A stretch of 64,000 nt of DNA. It comes from Odobenus rosmarus divergens. Its lineage: Eukaryota; Chordata; Mammalia; Carnivora; Odobenidae. A program made the translations under genes and the position numbers. Positions within the stretch are counted from its first letter, which is position 1. Every line of letters starts with the position of its first letter. The stretch covers positions 552,688 through 616,687 of the forward strand of contig NW_004450331.1 of the NCBI RefSeq assembly GCF_000321225.1. The letters are read 5' to 3'. Under the pieces are notes generated by a model. That model saw only the letters and a program-made list of their open reading frames with translations. It was not told the origin of the DNA and did not search any database. Positions 46,001 to 53,077 of the stretch are shown piece by piece.

Positions 46001-48113
46001 GAAATGTACATATGATAATGATGAATGATTTGAAAGACTTTCAGCAAAGAATAATGGCTATAGTTTTTCATATAGAATTGAAGAATAACTTTTTTTTTAT
46101 TATTAAAGAAGAACACCTGGAGGAATACTATTTTAACTTTTAAGGAAGAAAGAATAGACTGTTCAGTGTTCATCTCATTTTCATATGTGAATGTCCTCTT
46201 TAAGATTCTGGGTTCTCTGTCTCTCCATTCTTTTTGTTTGTTTGGATCCAGAATGGTAGTAATGCCCATCCAATTTATTTTGATAAAAACTGTGTGATTA
46301 TACTTTGTTTTTGATCTTTCTTTAGAAGTTTAAAAGCAAAAGTGAATAGGCATGGTGTTAGAAGTCTCTTTAACCTTACTTTCTTAGAGTTTCTTCCTCA
46401 TTTTTAAATGCCCCAAATGGATGAAAAATTGAGAAAAGTAATTTCTAATATCAGTGGCTCCATCTTATACTTTCATACAGGAGTTAATGTTGAAGACAGC
46501 TAAAATAAAGAATGTTCTAGAAGCAACATGCAGACCTAATCTCTATGAAAAACTTAAAGATTTACAGTACAGGTAAGAATAAAACTATGAAGTGATCAAT
46601 TTGTAATAATTTTATGAGATTGTTTTCAAGTATCTTACGGTATCTAACATTGTCTTATTGTAGATAGACCTGTATCAAATTACTTCACAGTTTTGCTTAG
46701 AGTTGTCTAGTTGCCTTGGACATAATAGATGGTGTGTATATAGAGTATTGATAAGTTTGATCACTTACTAAGCATCTACTCTATTCCAAGAACTTGGATT
46801 GCACTTAGTAATTTCATATCATTTATTTTGTATATAGTTTATACTAGAAATTACTCTTAGGAAGCCAGTTAGTACTTAGGAAATCCTTAGGGGCCTTTTG
46901 TAATTTCATATAGAATTCTACACAGCTAATGGTGGTTAGGATATTCTGGCTTTTGATTAAAAAGGGGGCAGATAGCTACTGAATGAAGAGGTTTGTGCAG
47001 AATTTTGATCACTTTTTATTGCAAGGTAGAAAAGAGCTTTAGATAAAAGAATATTACATAAGCAAAATCATTTCATAATCTGTAAATTTTCTGGAGATAA
47101 AGTTAGCCATAATTTTAAGAGTGGATTTCCACAGAAGTTAACTATTTCTTCTTTTTTAAAGAAGTTTAAGTAATCTGTATACCCAGGGCAGGTCTTGAAC
47201 CCATGACCCTAAGATCAAGATTCACATGCTCTTCTGACTGAGCCGGCCTGGCGCCCCAGAAGTTAATTATTTCTTAGTGATCTTGGGGACTTGGGAGTTC
47301 TGCCTCTGGGTCATCTCTGCTAAGAAGGATAAAGCAGAAATGATTCTGACTCCTAGGACTCCTCTGAATACCAGAGGGAGCTGAAGCCATGTGTGTTCTG
47401 TAGGCATTCAGTGGGTAAAGGAAGACCTTGAACCAAATACATCTTAACGAATGCATTTTGTGCTCAGGATGAGTGATGCCGAACCTAGTTGCTGAGTAAG
47501 AATGTCATTAAGAAAAGTGAGGAGTGGGGCACCCGGGTGGCTCAGTCAGTTAAGCATCCGGCTCTTGATTTCACCTCAGGTTGTGGTCTCAGGGTTGTGA
47601 GATCAAGTCCCACATGAGACTTTGTGCTCTGCTGAGAGTGTGTTTGAGATCCTTTCCCTCTCCCTCTGCCCCTTCTGTGCTCCCTCGTTTTCTTTCTCTC
47701 TCGCAACAAAAATAAATATTAAAAAAAAAAAAAAGTGGGAGTGACATCAACCTAAGTCTGATCTGTATTTAGCCTCAGCCCATGGTATGTGTGTACCTGT
47801 CTCCTACTTGGCATGACTTGTAGATCAGTCACAAGCAAGATGATGGTGTCAAGGAGAAGTCAGGCTACGTGTGAGACAGTAAAGCTTATTGTGAGTGGAC
47901 AGATGACAGGAGCTGGGTTTACTTTTGTTGATGTTGTAATAACTGAATGGGCAAAACAGGCTTAAAAAGAGTTTTCATTCCCATAGGCTTTCTCTTTGTG
48001 AAAAAGCTCTCGCTGAGTACCTGGAGACCAAGCGTGTGGCTTTCCCGCGGTTCTATTTCATCTCTTCTGCAGACTTACTTGATGTTCTCTCAAAGGGAGC
48101 TCAGCCTAAGCAG
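14414..48113 (+). CDS. DNAH11: Axonemal dynein heavy chain 11, internal part (20 exons, spliced)
   Basis: Motor subunit of the ciliary outer dynein arm; in mammals loss causes primary ciliary dyskinesia and laterality defects. I joined 20 exons by splice sites and reading frame: 14414-14530, 19951-20088, 20402-20526, 21074-21269, 23581-23685, 23828-24220, 29574-29906, 30133-30387, 30468-30637, 30891-31113, 35201-35317, 35443-35529, 38922-39080, 39989-40072, 41004-41162, 42665-42787, 43646-43768, 45239-45463, 46481-46572, 47987-48113. Together they give 1117 codons without a stop. The product is the late tail (DHC_N1) and linker (DHC_N2): largely helical, no signal peptide, no P-loop. DNAH11 is preferred over its paralogues DNAH9 and DNAH17 from recalled similarity, for example [16 protein letters not shown] and [12 protein letters not shown]. 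The start and the AAA+ motor lie outside the window. Eighteen introns are GT-AG or flank the window edge; two are GC-AG. Confidence 0.88.
14531..17650. other. Intron, mostly unique sequence
   Basis: Apart from the truncated Can-SINE at 15478-15600 I see no repeat or exon that I can name. The open frames here (for example 14969-15151 and 14988-15305) have no recognisable homology and are read as chance. Confidence 0.55.
15478..15600 (+). mobile_element. Short Can-SINE (plus), lacks CT tract
   Basis: GGGGCCTGGGTGGTTCAGTC head and GATCTCAGGGTTGTGAG, then it ends directly in an A8 tail after GGAGCCTAC. ATTCACAAGGAT and ATTCATAAGGAT flank it as target-site duplication. This short class is also present at 48284 and 53679. 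Confidence 0.88.
17655..18315 (-). mobile_element. L1 3' end, minus strand
   Basis: Reverse complement of an L1 3' UTR and ORF2 C-terminus: AGTTTCAGCTGTATGATGCAG, TTAAGTTCCACATATGAGTG, GAGTAATATTCCATTG, CTATTGTAAATAATAC and CATTCCCACCAGCAGTGCA. The run TAATTAATATACAGTGT is duplicated in tandem at 17683-17718. Confidence 0.85.
18459..18634 (-). mobile_element. Can-SINE (minus), with TSD
   Basis: T12, AAGATTTTATTTATTTGAGAG, reversed head ending GAGCCATGCAGGTGCCC. GAGGAGGTATCTT occurs on both sides (18448 and 18635). It lies in a DNAH11 intron, antisense to the gene. Confidence 0.92.
18755..18890 (+). mobile_element. MIR remnant (plus)
   Basis: GAGCCTGGTGCCAGACTGCC, then GGTTCTGCCACTAGCTGTGTGAACTTGGG is a close match to the MIR core. 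The rest of this intron to 19950 is unique sequence with a C17 homopolymer at 19212-19228. Confidence 0.85.
19951..20088 (+). CDS. DNAH11: DNAH11 exon 2 of window (46 codons, tail domain)
   Basis: Acceptor TTGATTTTAACAG, donor GTAAGT, phase 0 at both ends. The peptide starts [14 protein letters not shown] and ends YDEHVKQ, a conserved stretch of the DHC_N1 tail in DNAH9, DNAH11 and DNAH17. The intron before it is 5.4 kb. Confidence 0.9.
20402..20526 (+). CDS. DNAH11: DNAH11 exon 3 of window (tail domain)
   Basis: 125 nt, starts in phase 0 and ends with two bases of a leucine codon that is completed by the next exon. Acceptor ATTCTGCAG, donor GTAAGT. The peptide includes [20 protein letters not shown], typical of the dynein tail (asparagine, methionine, proline then a G-N-I-K-W motif), and then SNFASLRY. 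Confidence 0.9.
21074..21269 (+). CDS. DNAH11: DNAH11 exon 4 of window (tail domain)
   Basis: 196 nt; the first base completes the split leucine codon and the exon then reads [17 protein letters not shown]. It ends in phase 0 at NFDPQ. Acceptor TATTCCTACAG, donor GTAGGG. It contains [20 protein letters not shown], a DNAH11-like stretch of the tail. Confidence 0.9.
21270..23580. other. Intron with (TG)n microsatellite
   Basis: No exon recognised. A (TG)13-14 run lies at about 22014-22041, continuing into TATATA. The open frames at 22814-23374 show no known family and lack splice-consistent dynein coding. Confidence 0.6.
23581..23685 (+). CDS. DNAH11: DNAH11 exon 5 of window (35 codons, tail domain)
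   Basis: Phase 0 at both ends, acceptor TTTCTTTTAATAG, donor GTGAGT. The peptide runs from [14 protein letters not shown] to KRNTILK and carries the conserved LREVKYL motif of dynein tails. Only 142 nt of intron separate it from the next exon. Confidence 0.92.
23828..24220 (+). CDS. DNAH11: DNAH11 exon 6 of window (131 codons, tail domain)
   Basis: Phase 0 at both ends, acceptor CCTTTTGCTCAG, donor GTAATG. Starts [19 protein letters not shown] and includes [15 protein letters not shown] and [11 protein letters not shown]. It is one of the two largest exons in the window and marks the end of the DHC_N1 tail region. An open frame runs on past the donor to a stop at 24268, so unspliced RNA would end 15 codons later. 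Confidence 0.93.
24625..26230 (-). mobile_element. L2 (CR1-type) LINE remnant, minus strand
   Basis: Read on the minus strand it has the L2 RT layout. [12 protein letters not shown] is followed by a decayed catalytic region, then GP-rich and YADD-distal parts, ending in a 3' UTR with AACAAATATTTGAG antisense at about 24627. On the plus strand TAATTCAGGTGATAATGGCTTGGGTCAG and ATTTTGAAAGTAGAGCCAAC are the familiar antisense of the L2 segment encoding R-L-D-Y-C. Frames are broken. The minus-strand open frame 25545-25997 is the relic of this RT. Confidence 0.65.
26430..26512 (+). repeat. CA / CCCCAC-rich simple repeat
   Basis: CACACACACCCACCACAC, then runs of CCCCCACACACC and CACCCACCC. No G on this strand for about 70 nt. 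The Pro/His/Thr-rich open frames here come from this tract. Confidence 0.85.
26725..27560 (-). mobile_element. Second L2 LINE remnant, minus strand
   Basis: The plus strand shows GGAGTATTCCAGGCATCG, ACTTGGAGAGTAAACATGATC, TAGGAGTGGTTGGATTCTGGG and ATTTTAAGTAGAACGAAC. These parallel, in the same order, the antisense L2 3' half found in the copy at 24625-26230. CpG-rich around 27000-27120. Confidence 0.6.
27561..29573. other. Intron remainder
   Basis: Mostly unique sequence with a C10TC6 homopolymer at 27731-27746. A weak MIR-like stretch at about 29170-29300 (antisense; GAGGCCCTGGAAG then CACACAGAG) is too decayed to call firmly. No exon seen. Confidence 0.5.
29574..29906 (+). CDS. DNAH11: DNAH11 exon 7 of window (111 codons)
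   Basis: Phase 0 at both ends, acceptor TTATGTTTCTAG, donor GTACTA (weak at +5). It starts [16 protein letters not shown] and includes [16 protein letters not shown] and FYDLVEEML. The preceding intron is 5.35 kb and is filled by two L2 remnants. Confidence 0.93.
30133..30387 (+). CDS. DNAH11: DNAH11 exon 8 of window (85 codons), GC donor
   Basis: Phase 0 at both ends. The peptide starts [16 protein letters not shown] and ends TLEQFKEQ. The only donor that keeps the frame is CAG|GCAAGG, a GC donor with an otherwise good match to the U1 site. The intron that follows is only 80 nt. Without splicing the frame continues and then runs into a stop at 30501. Confidence 0.92.
30468..30637 (+). CDS. 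DNAH11: DNAH11 exon 9 of window
   Basis: 170 nt, begins in phase 0 with [14 protein letters not shown] and ends with two bases of a serine codon. Acceptor TTCTAATTGTAG, donor GTAGTC. Includes [14 protein letters not shown] and [12 protein letters not shown], strongly conserved in outer-arm beta-type heavy chains. Confidence 0.93.
30891..31113 (+). CDS. DNAH11: DNAH11 exon 10 of window
   Basis: 223 nt; completes the split serine codon and reads [15 protein letters not shown], then [16 protein letters not shown]. Ends in phase 0 at YIQLE. The acceptor is preceded by a TATG/TGTG-rich stretch rather than a clean pyrimidine tract (GTATATATGTATTAG). Donor GTAAGT. Confidence 0.92.
31140..31380 (-). 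mobile_element. MIR remnant (minus)
   Basis: GGGCACCTCCTTTAGCCAAG, TGCAGGTTAGGAATCTGAAAC, then TTTTCAAGGTCACACAAG are the antisense of MIR (CAGATGAGGAAACTGAGGC ... AAGGTCACACAGCTAG). Confidence 0.7.
31985..32625 (-). mobile_element. L1 3' end remnant, minus strand, with C-rich tract
   Basis: AAAGTGCTTGGCATTTGGTAC, CTTTCACTTGGCATGGTATG, TGATGGACATTGGGACGTTT, TGAATAATGCTGCTATGAAC: reverse complement of an L1 3' UTR and ORF2 end. The Pro/C-rich run at 32488-32518 (CCCTCCCCTCCCTCCCCTCC) sits within it. Confidence 0.8.
33384..33587 (+). mobile_element. Can-SINE (plus), complete, young, with TSD
   Basis: Full structure: AGGGCGCCTGGGTGGCTCAG, GGTCATGATCCCGGAGTCCC, GCTTCTCCCTCTGACCC, (CT)n, AAATAAATAAATAAAATC and A16. 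AAGAAGCCTTCACTGA is repeated perfectly on both sides (16 bp). Of all copies in the window this one looks least mutated. Confidence 0.96.
33588..35200. other. Intron, no recognised features
   Basis: Unique-looking sequence leading to the 35201 exon. Several open frames on both strands (33848-34820) have no recognisable domain and show no splice-consistent continuation. The stretch at 33360-33640 around the SINE could be an old L2 3' UTR, but I cannot support it. Confidence 0.5.
35201..35317 (+). CDS. DNAH11: DNAH11 exon 11 of window (39 codons, start of linker)
   Basis: Phase 0 at both ends, acceptor TTGTTTTCGTAG, donor GTAAGC. Peptide [16 protein letters not shown], then [12 protein letters not shown]. 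The preceding intron is 4.1 kb and carries L1, MIR and Can-SINE sequence. Confidence 0.92.
35443..35529 (+). CDS. DNAH11: DNAH11 exon 12 of window (29 codons)
   Basis: Phase 0, acceptor TGCCCTCATCAG, donor GTAACG. Peptide [19 protein letters not shown]; the F-R-x-x-x-P-x-x-F pattern is shared by dynein heavy chains. Separated from the previous exon by 125 nt. Confidence 0.92.
35750..35960 (-). mobile_element. MIR remnant (minus)
   Basis: TTTTTAAGCACTTACTATGT, TTATAATAGCCCTACAATAT, CAGATAAAGAAACCATCATG in MIR antisense order. Diverged. Confidence 0.65.
35961..38921. other. Intron, no firmly recognised repeat
   Basis: A/T-rich, with short (TG)n at 36806-36825 and 38900-38910 and a T14 run at 38101-38114. 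Parts of 37000-37900 read like an old transposon but I cannot assign a family. No dynein exon was recognised between 35529 and 38922, and the flanking exons join in phase. Confidence 0.5.
38922..39080 (+). CDS. DNAH11: DNAH11 exon 13 of window (53 codons, linker)
   Basis: Phase 0, acceptor TTTCTCCTTAG, donor GTAAGA. Peptide [16 protein letters not shown], then [10 protein letters not shown] and [13 protein letters not shown]. The L-K-x-L-W-D motif opens the DHC_N2 linker homology in this family. A short TG repeat lies just upstream of the acceptor. Confidence 0.93.
39989..40072 (+). CDS. DNAH11: DNAH11 exon 14 of window (28 codons), GC donor
   Basis: Phase 0, acceptor GTGCGTTTTCAG. Peptide [16 protein letters not shown] to RRFAK. 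The frame-keeping donor is AAG|GCAAGT, the optimal context for a GC donor. The next exon resumes EIWSLDKEV. This is the second GC-AG intron in the gene within this window. Confidence 0.92.
41004..41162 (+). CDS. DNAH11: DNAH11 exon 15 of window (53 codons, linker)
   Basis: Phase 0, acceptor TTTTTACTTTAG, donor GTCAGT. Peptide [15 protein letters not shown], then [13 protein letters not shown]. The R-x-R-H-W-x-x-L-M/K motif is the best conserved linker block in dynein heavy chains. Confidence 0.94.
41341..41713 (+). mobile_element. MaLR-type LTR (MLT1-like), plus strand
   Basis: GGACTAAATGTTGTTACCCC, GTGATGGCATTTGGAGGTGGGG, TCATGAATGGGATTAGTGCC, CCATGTGAGGGTACAGCAAG, then CTTATAGCAGTTTGAACTAAGAC at the end. 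The order and wording match mammalian MaLR/MLT1-class solo LTRs. A (CCCCA)4 run lies at 41368-41386. No internal retroviral genes. Confidence 0.65.
42665..42787 (+). CDS. DNAH11: DNAH11 exon 16 of window (41 codons, linker)
   Basis: Phase 0, acceptor CTTCCTAATTAG, donor GTGGTG (weak). Peptide [17 protein letters not shown] to VKELGTEK. The following intron begins close to a G-rich GGTGAT minisatellite. Confidence 0.92.
42985..43128 (+). repeat. GGTGAT/GGTGGC minisatellite
   Basis: GTTGGTGGTGATGGTGGGTG, continuing as degenerate GGTGGTGATGG, GGTGGCGGTGATGG and GGCGGTGACGG units for about 140 nt on the coding strand. It starts about 200 nt after the 42665-42787 exon. On the other strand it gives His/Pro/Thr-rich spurious frames. 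Confidence 0.85.
43135..43300 (-). mobile_element. MIR remnant (minus)
   Basis: GCAAGCACTGCTCTAAGCAC, then AGAGATGAGGAAACTGAGGTACAG and a decayed TCACACAGCTAG region: clear MIR antisense. Confidence 0.85.
43646..43768 (+). CDS. DNAH11: DNAH11 exon 17 of window (41 codons, linker)
   Basis: Phase 0, acceptor TTTATGTCTAG, donor GTAAGA. Peptide [16 protein letters not shown] to ETLEHNQ, including [10 protein letters not shown]. Two T-runs of about 16 to 17 nt lie 70 to 120 nt upstream. Confidence 0.93.
44369..44571 (-). mobile_element. Can-SINE (minus), complete, with TSD
   Basis: Tail TTTTTAAGATCTTACTTATTTGAG, (GA)n, head ending ACTGAGCCACCCAGGCGCCCC. CACATGGTACACTTT is repeated at 44353 and 44573. 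Antisense within a DNAH11 intron, about 670 nt before the 45239 exon. Confidence 0.95.
45239..45463 (+). CDS. DNAH11: DNAH11 exon 18 of window (75 codons, linker)
   Basis: Phase 0, acceptor CTTTCTTTTAG. Peptide [36 protein letters not shown] and [10 protein letters not shown], the W-x-x-L-E-x-I-F block of DHC_N2. The donor AAG|GTTCAT lacks the usual +3 to +6 bases. Read-through would add 10 codons before a stop at 45493. Confidence 0.93.
45464..46480. other. Intron, no recognised features
   Basis: No exon or named repeat. An A/T-rich stretch at 46080-46100 has a T-run. The minus-strand open frame at 45955-46269 has no known homology. Confidence 0.5.
46481..46572 (+). CDS. DNAH11: DNAH11 exon 19 of window (linker)
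   Basis: 92 nt, starts in phase 0 with [15 protein letters not shown] and ends two bases into an arginine codon after KLKDLQY. Acceptor TACTTTCATACAG, donor GTAAGA. The LYEKL-x-x-L-Q motif is typical of axonemal heavy chains. Confidence 0.93.
47160..47258 (-). mobile_element. Truncated Can-SINE (minus)
   Basis: GGTCTTGAACCCATGACCCT, then CTCTTCTGACTGAGCCGGCCTGGCGCCCC is the reversed tRNA head. The CT tract is missing. Old and diverged. Confidence 0.7.
47527..47734 (+). mobile_element. Can-SINE (plus), with TSD
   Basis: GGGGCACCCGGGTGGCTCAG head, CTCAGGGTTGTGAGATCAAG, CT-rich tract, A14 tail. AAAGTGAGGAGTG / AAAGTGGGAGTG flank it. It ends about 250 nt before the 47987 exon. Confidence 0.9.
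47987..48113 (+). CDS. DNAH11: DNAH11 exon 20 of window (linker, last one seen)
   Basis: 127 nt; completes the split arginine and reads [19 protein letters not shown], then [16 protein letters not shown] and KGAQPKQ. This is the CEKAL-x-x-YL / FPRFYF-x-S block of the dynein linker. Ends in phase 0 with donor GTAATG. No following exon was recognised before the end of the window, so the next intron is at least 15.8 kb. Confidence 0.94.
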
Positions 48114-48283
48114 GTAATGGATATTTTTTGAAAGTCTCATATTCTACTACATTTGCTAAGGAATGTCATTGTCAGGTGCCATCTACCTTGTCACGTGTGT
48201 CAGGAACTAGAAAATCGGCAATAAATATTTGTAATGCAGCAACAGAAGGATGTCAGAGCTGGTGCTAAAGGAACCCAAATCCA

Positions 48284-48423
48284 TGGGGGCACCTGGGTGG
48301 CTCAGTCGGTTAAGCGTCTGACTCTTGATATCAGCTCAGGTCTTGATCTCAGGGTCGTGAGATCAAACCCCCCACCGGGCTCCACATTGGGTGTGGAGCG
48401 TACTTAAAAAAAAAAAAAAAAAG
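48284..48423 (+). mobile_element. Short Can-SINE (plus), no CT tract
   Basis: GGGGGCACCTGGGTGGCTCAG head (first 20 nt typical), AGGTCTTGATCTCAGGG, CCACATTGGGTGTGGAGCGT, then directly A-rich tail. Same short class as 15478 and 53679. Confidence 0.9.
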
Positions 48424-50570
48424 GAAGTAGGTCCACAAGTGAAAGTGTGCAAGGTTTAGTGACCTGCAAGAAGTTAGTCATCATTCCTCTCGCCTTCATT
48501 TCTCTTTCAACCTAAATTTGGTGGGATGGCTCTTATTGCTGTCGACAATACGTGTGCAGTCTGCTATTAATGACAGACTTGTTAGTCGGACTTGGGCAAC
48601 ATTTCTGGGGTCAGCCCTCAGTTATGGTTATTTATATCCATGCTACTTTCCAGATGGCTTTGTAAATAAAATCCCTCTGATTACATTGACTAGCAATCCG
48701 GTATATCCATCTCTCATTTACGTATCACACAATTGGATGTTTGGAGTGTTGGGTTGTTTTTTTTTGTTTGTTTTTTTTAATTAGTCTCAGAGAGCAGTCA
48801 TAACCACACGTAAACTTCAGTAGCCTCCTGGGAACATTCTCATGACCAGAAGCTGGGCCCTCACGCGTGATTGTGAGGTAGAAGGTATCATATTCCATTA
48901 CAGGTGTACATTCCCGAGGACCTTGAAATCCAAAATACTTACAATTCTGAATTCTCAGTACGTAAATTAGAAGAGGTGCATAAATCTATACCTAAGATAA
49001 TTGTTTTTCTTTTAATTACATTCTTTAAACATAATAAATATTTGTATGACCTGTTTATTGAACAGTGTTAATTACAGAGAGGACAGACATGAAGTTGTAT
49101 TTTCTATGATTACTAATTGCAAATGTGCCCTGCTGAATCTCCGTGAACTGAGTAGCAGGCCCCTTAATAACACTCTGGGTAGGTATCTTACATCCCGGTC
49201 TCTTTTTCTTTAAAAAAAAAAAAAGCAGCTCAGCAAGGTCTCATTACAAACCCAGTCTTACCTCTGTGTTGAGGCCAGGCTTTCACATAATAAATTTGGA
49301 ATTGGCAGGGAGACACTGATAATTTTATTCCATATGCCCTTCCCACCCATTTGTCATGGAGAGGAGGTGGGATCACCATCTGTCAGTCATTGGCATTTCT
49401 TACTACGTGTTCTTGATTCTTTGACCAGCACTGACTGACTGTTCTCTGTCCTCAACAGCAAGCATCAGTGTGTTGGCTCTCTGGTGGGAAATGGGGACAG
49501 AGGGGAACCCCCTACGGGGTATATACTGCAGAGTCAGCTCTGTCTTGGCGCTGCCAGTTCTTGCTCTGGGCAGTGAAATCAGCCATTGGGGGTTACATCT
49601 TCTTTTTCCTTTTCCTCGTCAGCAGATGGCCAGCAAGGGTCATGTCAAAGACGGACTTCCTACGGGCACCTGTAGCTTCTTTGAGTGATTGTCCCACACC
49701 TCTCTCACTTGATAACTTAAGGGTTGGGTTTGGGTGAAACAGTCCTTCACCTGCCCCATAAGGAGTGAGGAAAAGCCACAGCACCCATCGTGGGCCGATA
49801 GCTTGCAGGCGTGAGATGGCCACCTCTAGTCCCCTCTGCCCTGCAGAACTGGCTATAGAAAGGGGGGATGGCAGTAGAAGATGGTAAGGGGTCGAGCTGT
49901 GTCTGACAGGCCCTGGAGGGGTCTGTGGTGGTCCTGACCCATTTGCTGTCCTCAGAACATGTGCATACCCAGTGCGTCTTGGTCCTTACTGGAAGCCCTA
50001 GGCTGCTGCTGAGGGGACAGCTCACTACTGCACTTGTCACTTTACCTCCTTTCAAAGAATCAAGCAGTGCTTCACACCTTAGCCAGACGACATGCTGGCT
50101 CGCCAGTACGTGCATCCCCGATGCCAACTTTTTTTTTTTTTCATTATCCTTTCTAAGTCATAGGATGAGTTGTTTGTTTATATATATATAAACTTCAAAA
50201 GTGTACCTTTTAGGTCATTCTTTGTATGTTTGCAGTACCCCGTCCGTATTGGAGGGTTCTCTAACATCCCTGGGATGCCCCATGGAAGCCCTCTCACCCT
50301 TCCTTCCGGGCTTTATAATCAGAAGTTCGACATCTCCGCTTCGGGTACGTTGCTCAGTCCTAGGACAACTACCGCCCCTTAGTGAATGACTAGGTAGTCT
50401 AAGACATTAAAAAGATTTTAAATTAAAATGAAGCAGAATATTAAGATCACAGCACAGAGGTCTCCAAAACTGCTCACAGCCTTGCTGATGAACGCCCCTG
50501 GCAGTGTTGTCTACCCCGTGCTAAGCAAAGGAGGTGGGTGCTGCTGCTTACCAGCAGGAGGCTCAGCGAT
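48424..50570. other. Intron, no recognised repeat or exon
   Basis: Unique-looking sequence. The open frames at 49468-50389 have no known domain, no plausible splice continuation with dynein, and lie in the long intron after the 47987-48113 exon. Confidence 0.5.
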
Positions 50571-50740
50571 GGTGCCTAGTGGGTGCAATTAGTTAAGTGT
50601 CCAACTCTTGGTTTTGGCTCAGATCAAAGCCCTGCATCTGGCTCCACACTCAGCACAGAGTCTGCTTGGGACTCTCTCCATCTCCCTCTGCTTGCCCCCG
50701 ACCCACACCCACCAAATAAATCTTAAAAAAAAAAAAATAA
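50571..50740 (+). mobile_element. Can-SINE (plus), diverged, internal deletion
   Basis: TGGTGCCTAGTGGGTGCAAT, TTAGTTAAGTGTCCAACTCTTGG, then GGCTCCACACTCAGCACAGAG, CTCTCCATCTCCCTCTGC and AAATAAATCTTAAAAAA. The GGTCATGATCTCAGGG segment is missing. Confidence 0.8.
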
Positions 50741-50871
50741 AGGGGGTCCGGCCCTGTGGCTACAGTGTACACATGGTTTATAGATGTCCTGACCTGTCAG
50801 CTTTTGAAAGGATTAGATTTTTTTTACTCTCTGATTTTCCCCTCAATTCTGCAGCATTTCTTAAATTTAAA

Positions 50872-51735
50872 TTCAATTAGAGTTCAGTGATTCATCAGTC
50901 TTGTGTAACACCTACTGCTCATTACATGACATGCTCTCCTTAATGTCCATCACCCAGTTTCCCAATTCCCCACCCGCTCCCCTCCAGCAACCCTCAGTTT
51001 GTTTCCTATGATTAAGAGTCTCTTAGGGTTTGTCTCCCTCTCTGATTTCGTCTTGTTTCATTTTTTTCCTCCCTTCCCCTATGATCCTCTGTTTGGTTTC
51101 TTAAATTCCACATATCAGTGAGATCATATGATACTTGTCTTTCTCTGACTTATTTTGCTTAGCATAATACCCTCTCGTTCCAGTCACATCATTGCAAATG
51201 GCAAGATTTCATTTTTTTTTGATGGTTAAATTATATTCTGTTGTATATATAAACCACATCATCTTTTTTTTTTTAATAATTTTTTTATTGTTATGTTAAC
51301 CACCATACATTACATCATTAGTTTTTGTAAACCACATCTTCTTTATCCATTCATCTGTCAATGGACATCTGGGCTCTTCCCATAGTTTGTCTATTGTGGA
51401 CATTGCTGCTGTGAACATTGGGGTGCAGGTGCCTCCTCTTTTCACTACACCTGTATCTTTGGAGTAAATACCCAGTAGTGCAATTGCTGGGTCGTAGGGT
51501 AGCTCTATTTCCCACCTTTTGAGGACCCTCCATACTGTTTTCCAGAGTGGCTGCACCAGCTCGTATTCCCACCAACAGTGTAGGAGGGTTTCCCTTTCTC
51601 TGCATCCCTGCCAACATCTGTCATTTCCTGACTTGTTCATTGTAGCCATTCTGACCAGGGTGAGGCAGTATCTTATTGTGGTTTTGGTTTGTGTTTCCCT
51701 GATGCCAGTGACGTTGAACATTTTGAAAGGATTAG
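50872..51735 (-). mobile_element. L1 3' end with ORF2 C-terminus, minus strand
   Basis: The minus-strand frame 51296-51790 reads [40 protein letters not shown] and TDEWIKKMWF, the ORF2 C-terminal zinc-knuckle region of carnivoran L1. It continues into a 3' UTR down to about 50872. A separate L1 stub is inserted at 51265-51328. ORF2 is 5' truncated. Confidence 0.9.
51265..51328 (-). mobile_element. Very short 5'-truncated L1 (3' end stub) nested in L1
   Basis: T11 AATAATTTTTTTATTG then TTATGTTAACCACCATACAT is the reverse complement of the extreme 3' end of a carnivore L1 (ATGTATGGTGGTTAACATAA, then poly-A). AAACCACATCATCTT and AAACCACATCTTCTT flank it as target-site duplication. Confidence 0.75.
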
Positions 51736-53075
51736 ATTTTTTATATTTTTGAAATTGATATTTTAAATTGTGCTCAAAAAGTGATTTCACTGAGGTCTTA
51801 AACTTCTAACAATTCAAATTCACATAAAATGGTATCCCACTGTTAGTAAAGGTGCATTATTTAAAAAGGTGCTTCACTTCCTCTGTGGTGCAGATATCCA
51901 CTCGGGAGTGACTAAGGTGGGCAGGAAAGCTAGAAGGAGCTAAGGGCAGTCTGAGTCGCCTAGAGCCACAGTCCACTTCTTTCCCTGACGTGGTTCTGCA
52001 AAGTGAAGATGTCTTCAGGATTCTTGGTCACTTACTAGGGAATAGTTAATGGTTTTGGCAATTAAACCAAAGAGCCTGGTCTTGCTACACTCTTACCTTC
52101 TTTTCAATGTCAGAATCCGATTTGGACCACCAGACACAGCTTTTCTGCCTTTGCCTTCTGTCCTTAGATTCCTGAATGCGCTCCCTGCAGTGTGACCAAA
52201 ATGACATGGCCACTGCAGCCTATGCAATAACAATGCACTTTGGCCAGAAAAGAAACCCTTTGTGGGGAGATAACTCATGTTGACATCTTGTGAATGACTT
52301 GAATTCTTCAGCCACCCCCCCTCCTCCACCTGCCACACTCAATTTAAGAGTGTTGACCAAAATGGGAGTTTCTGCAGTTAATTATGGAATTTGATCAGCC
52401 CGAACTCCTCAGCTGGGGAGGTCTGATGTCCCTACAACCTCCATCCCATAAGCAGAAATTCCCTAGTGAGTTGGAATGCCAGAGGGATGAAATCAGTGTG
52501 TCTAGAGTGCCTTCGGTGAGGATTAGCTGCTGGGAACTTGGTTAAGATCAAGTTTTAAAGATGTTCTCCTTCCAGAATTCACCCTGCTCTCCCAGTGGCA
52601 TGAAGGTTCTAAAGGAGCTGTGTGGGCCGTGTGTGGGCCCTGCCTAACTGCGCAGTAGTTATGTGCAATGGGTTTGAAGTTACACATTCATTATTAACAT
52701 TCTTTTATCCCCCCCCTTTAGAAAAACATCCCTTTGTGTTTTTTTTTCAAGGGGCTGGTGTAGTGGTTAAAGGCAGACAGAATAACAGTCCCATTGTTAT
52801 GCGGTGCCTTCAAATAGCTGACATTTTCATGTAGTCAAGATGTTTTTAGCCACTGATTCCTAATAATTTGAAAGATCCTTTTGTCCTAGAAGAGTTTGCA
52901 CATTTTTTCTTCCCTTGTCCACTGCCTGATGAGTGAAAGCTTCTCCAGATGGAGCTGTACTAAGGAAAGAGAAACTTGCAATGGGATGAGCTGCATTTGT
53001 ATTGTCTAATGTGGGGTAGCCATGAGCCAACCGTGGCCAGGGAGCACTTGAAATGGGGCAACTGAGGAACTGAAA
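51736..53075. other. Intron, no recognised features
   Basis: No named repeat and no dynein exon. Short homopolymers only (C7 at about 52711, T8 at 52740). Confidence 0.5.
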
Positions 53076-53077
53076 TT

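Noticed and set aside
14414..48113. DNAH9 or DNAH17 as the gene identity
   Set aside because: Family signatures are shared, but several blocks ([36 protein letters not shown] junction) fit DNAH11 as I know it. A protein search would settle it.
51296..51790. Minus-strand frame of 164 codons as a possible gene
   Set aside because: It is the C-terminus of L1 ORF2 ([11 protein letters not shown] motif), 5' truncated and inside an L1 copy. The same applies to 62856-63377.
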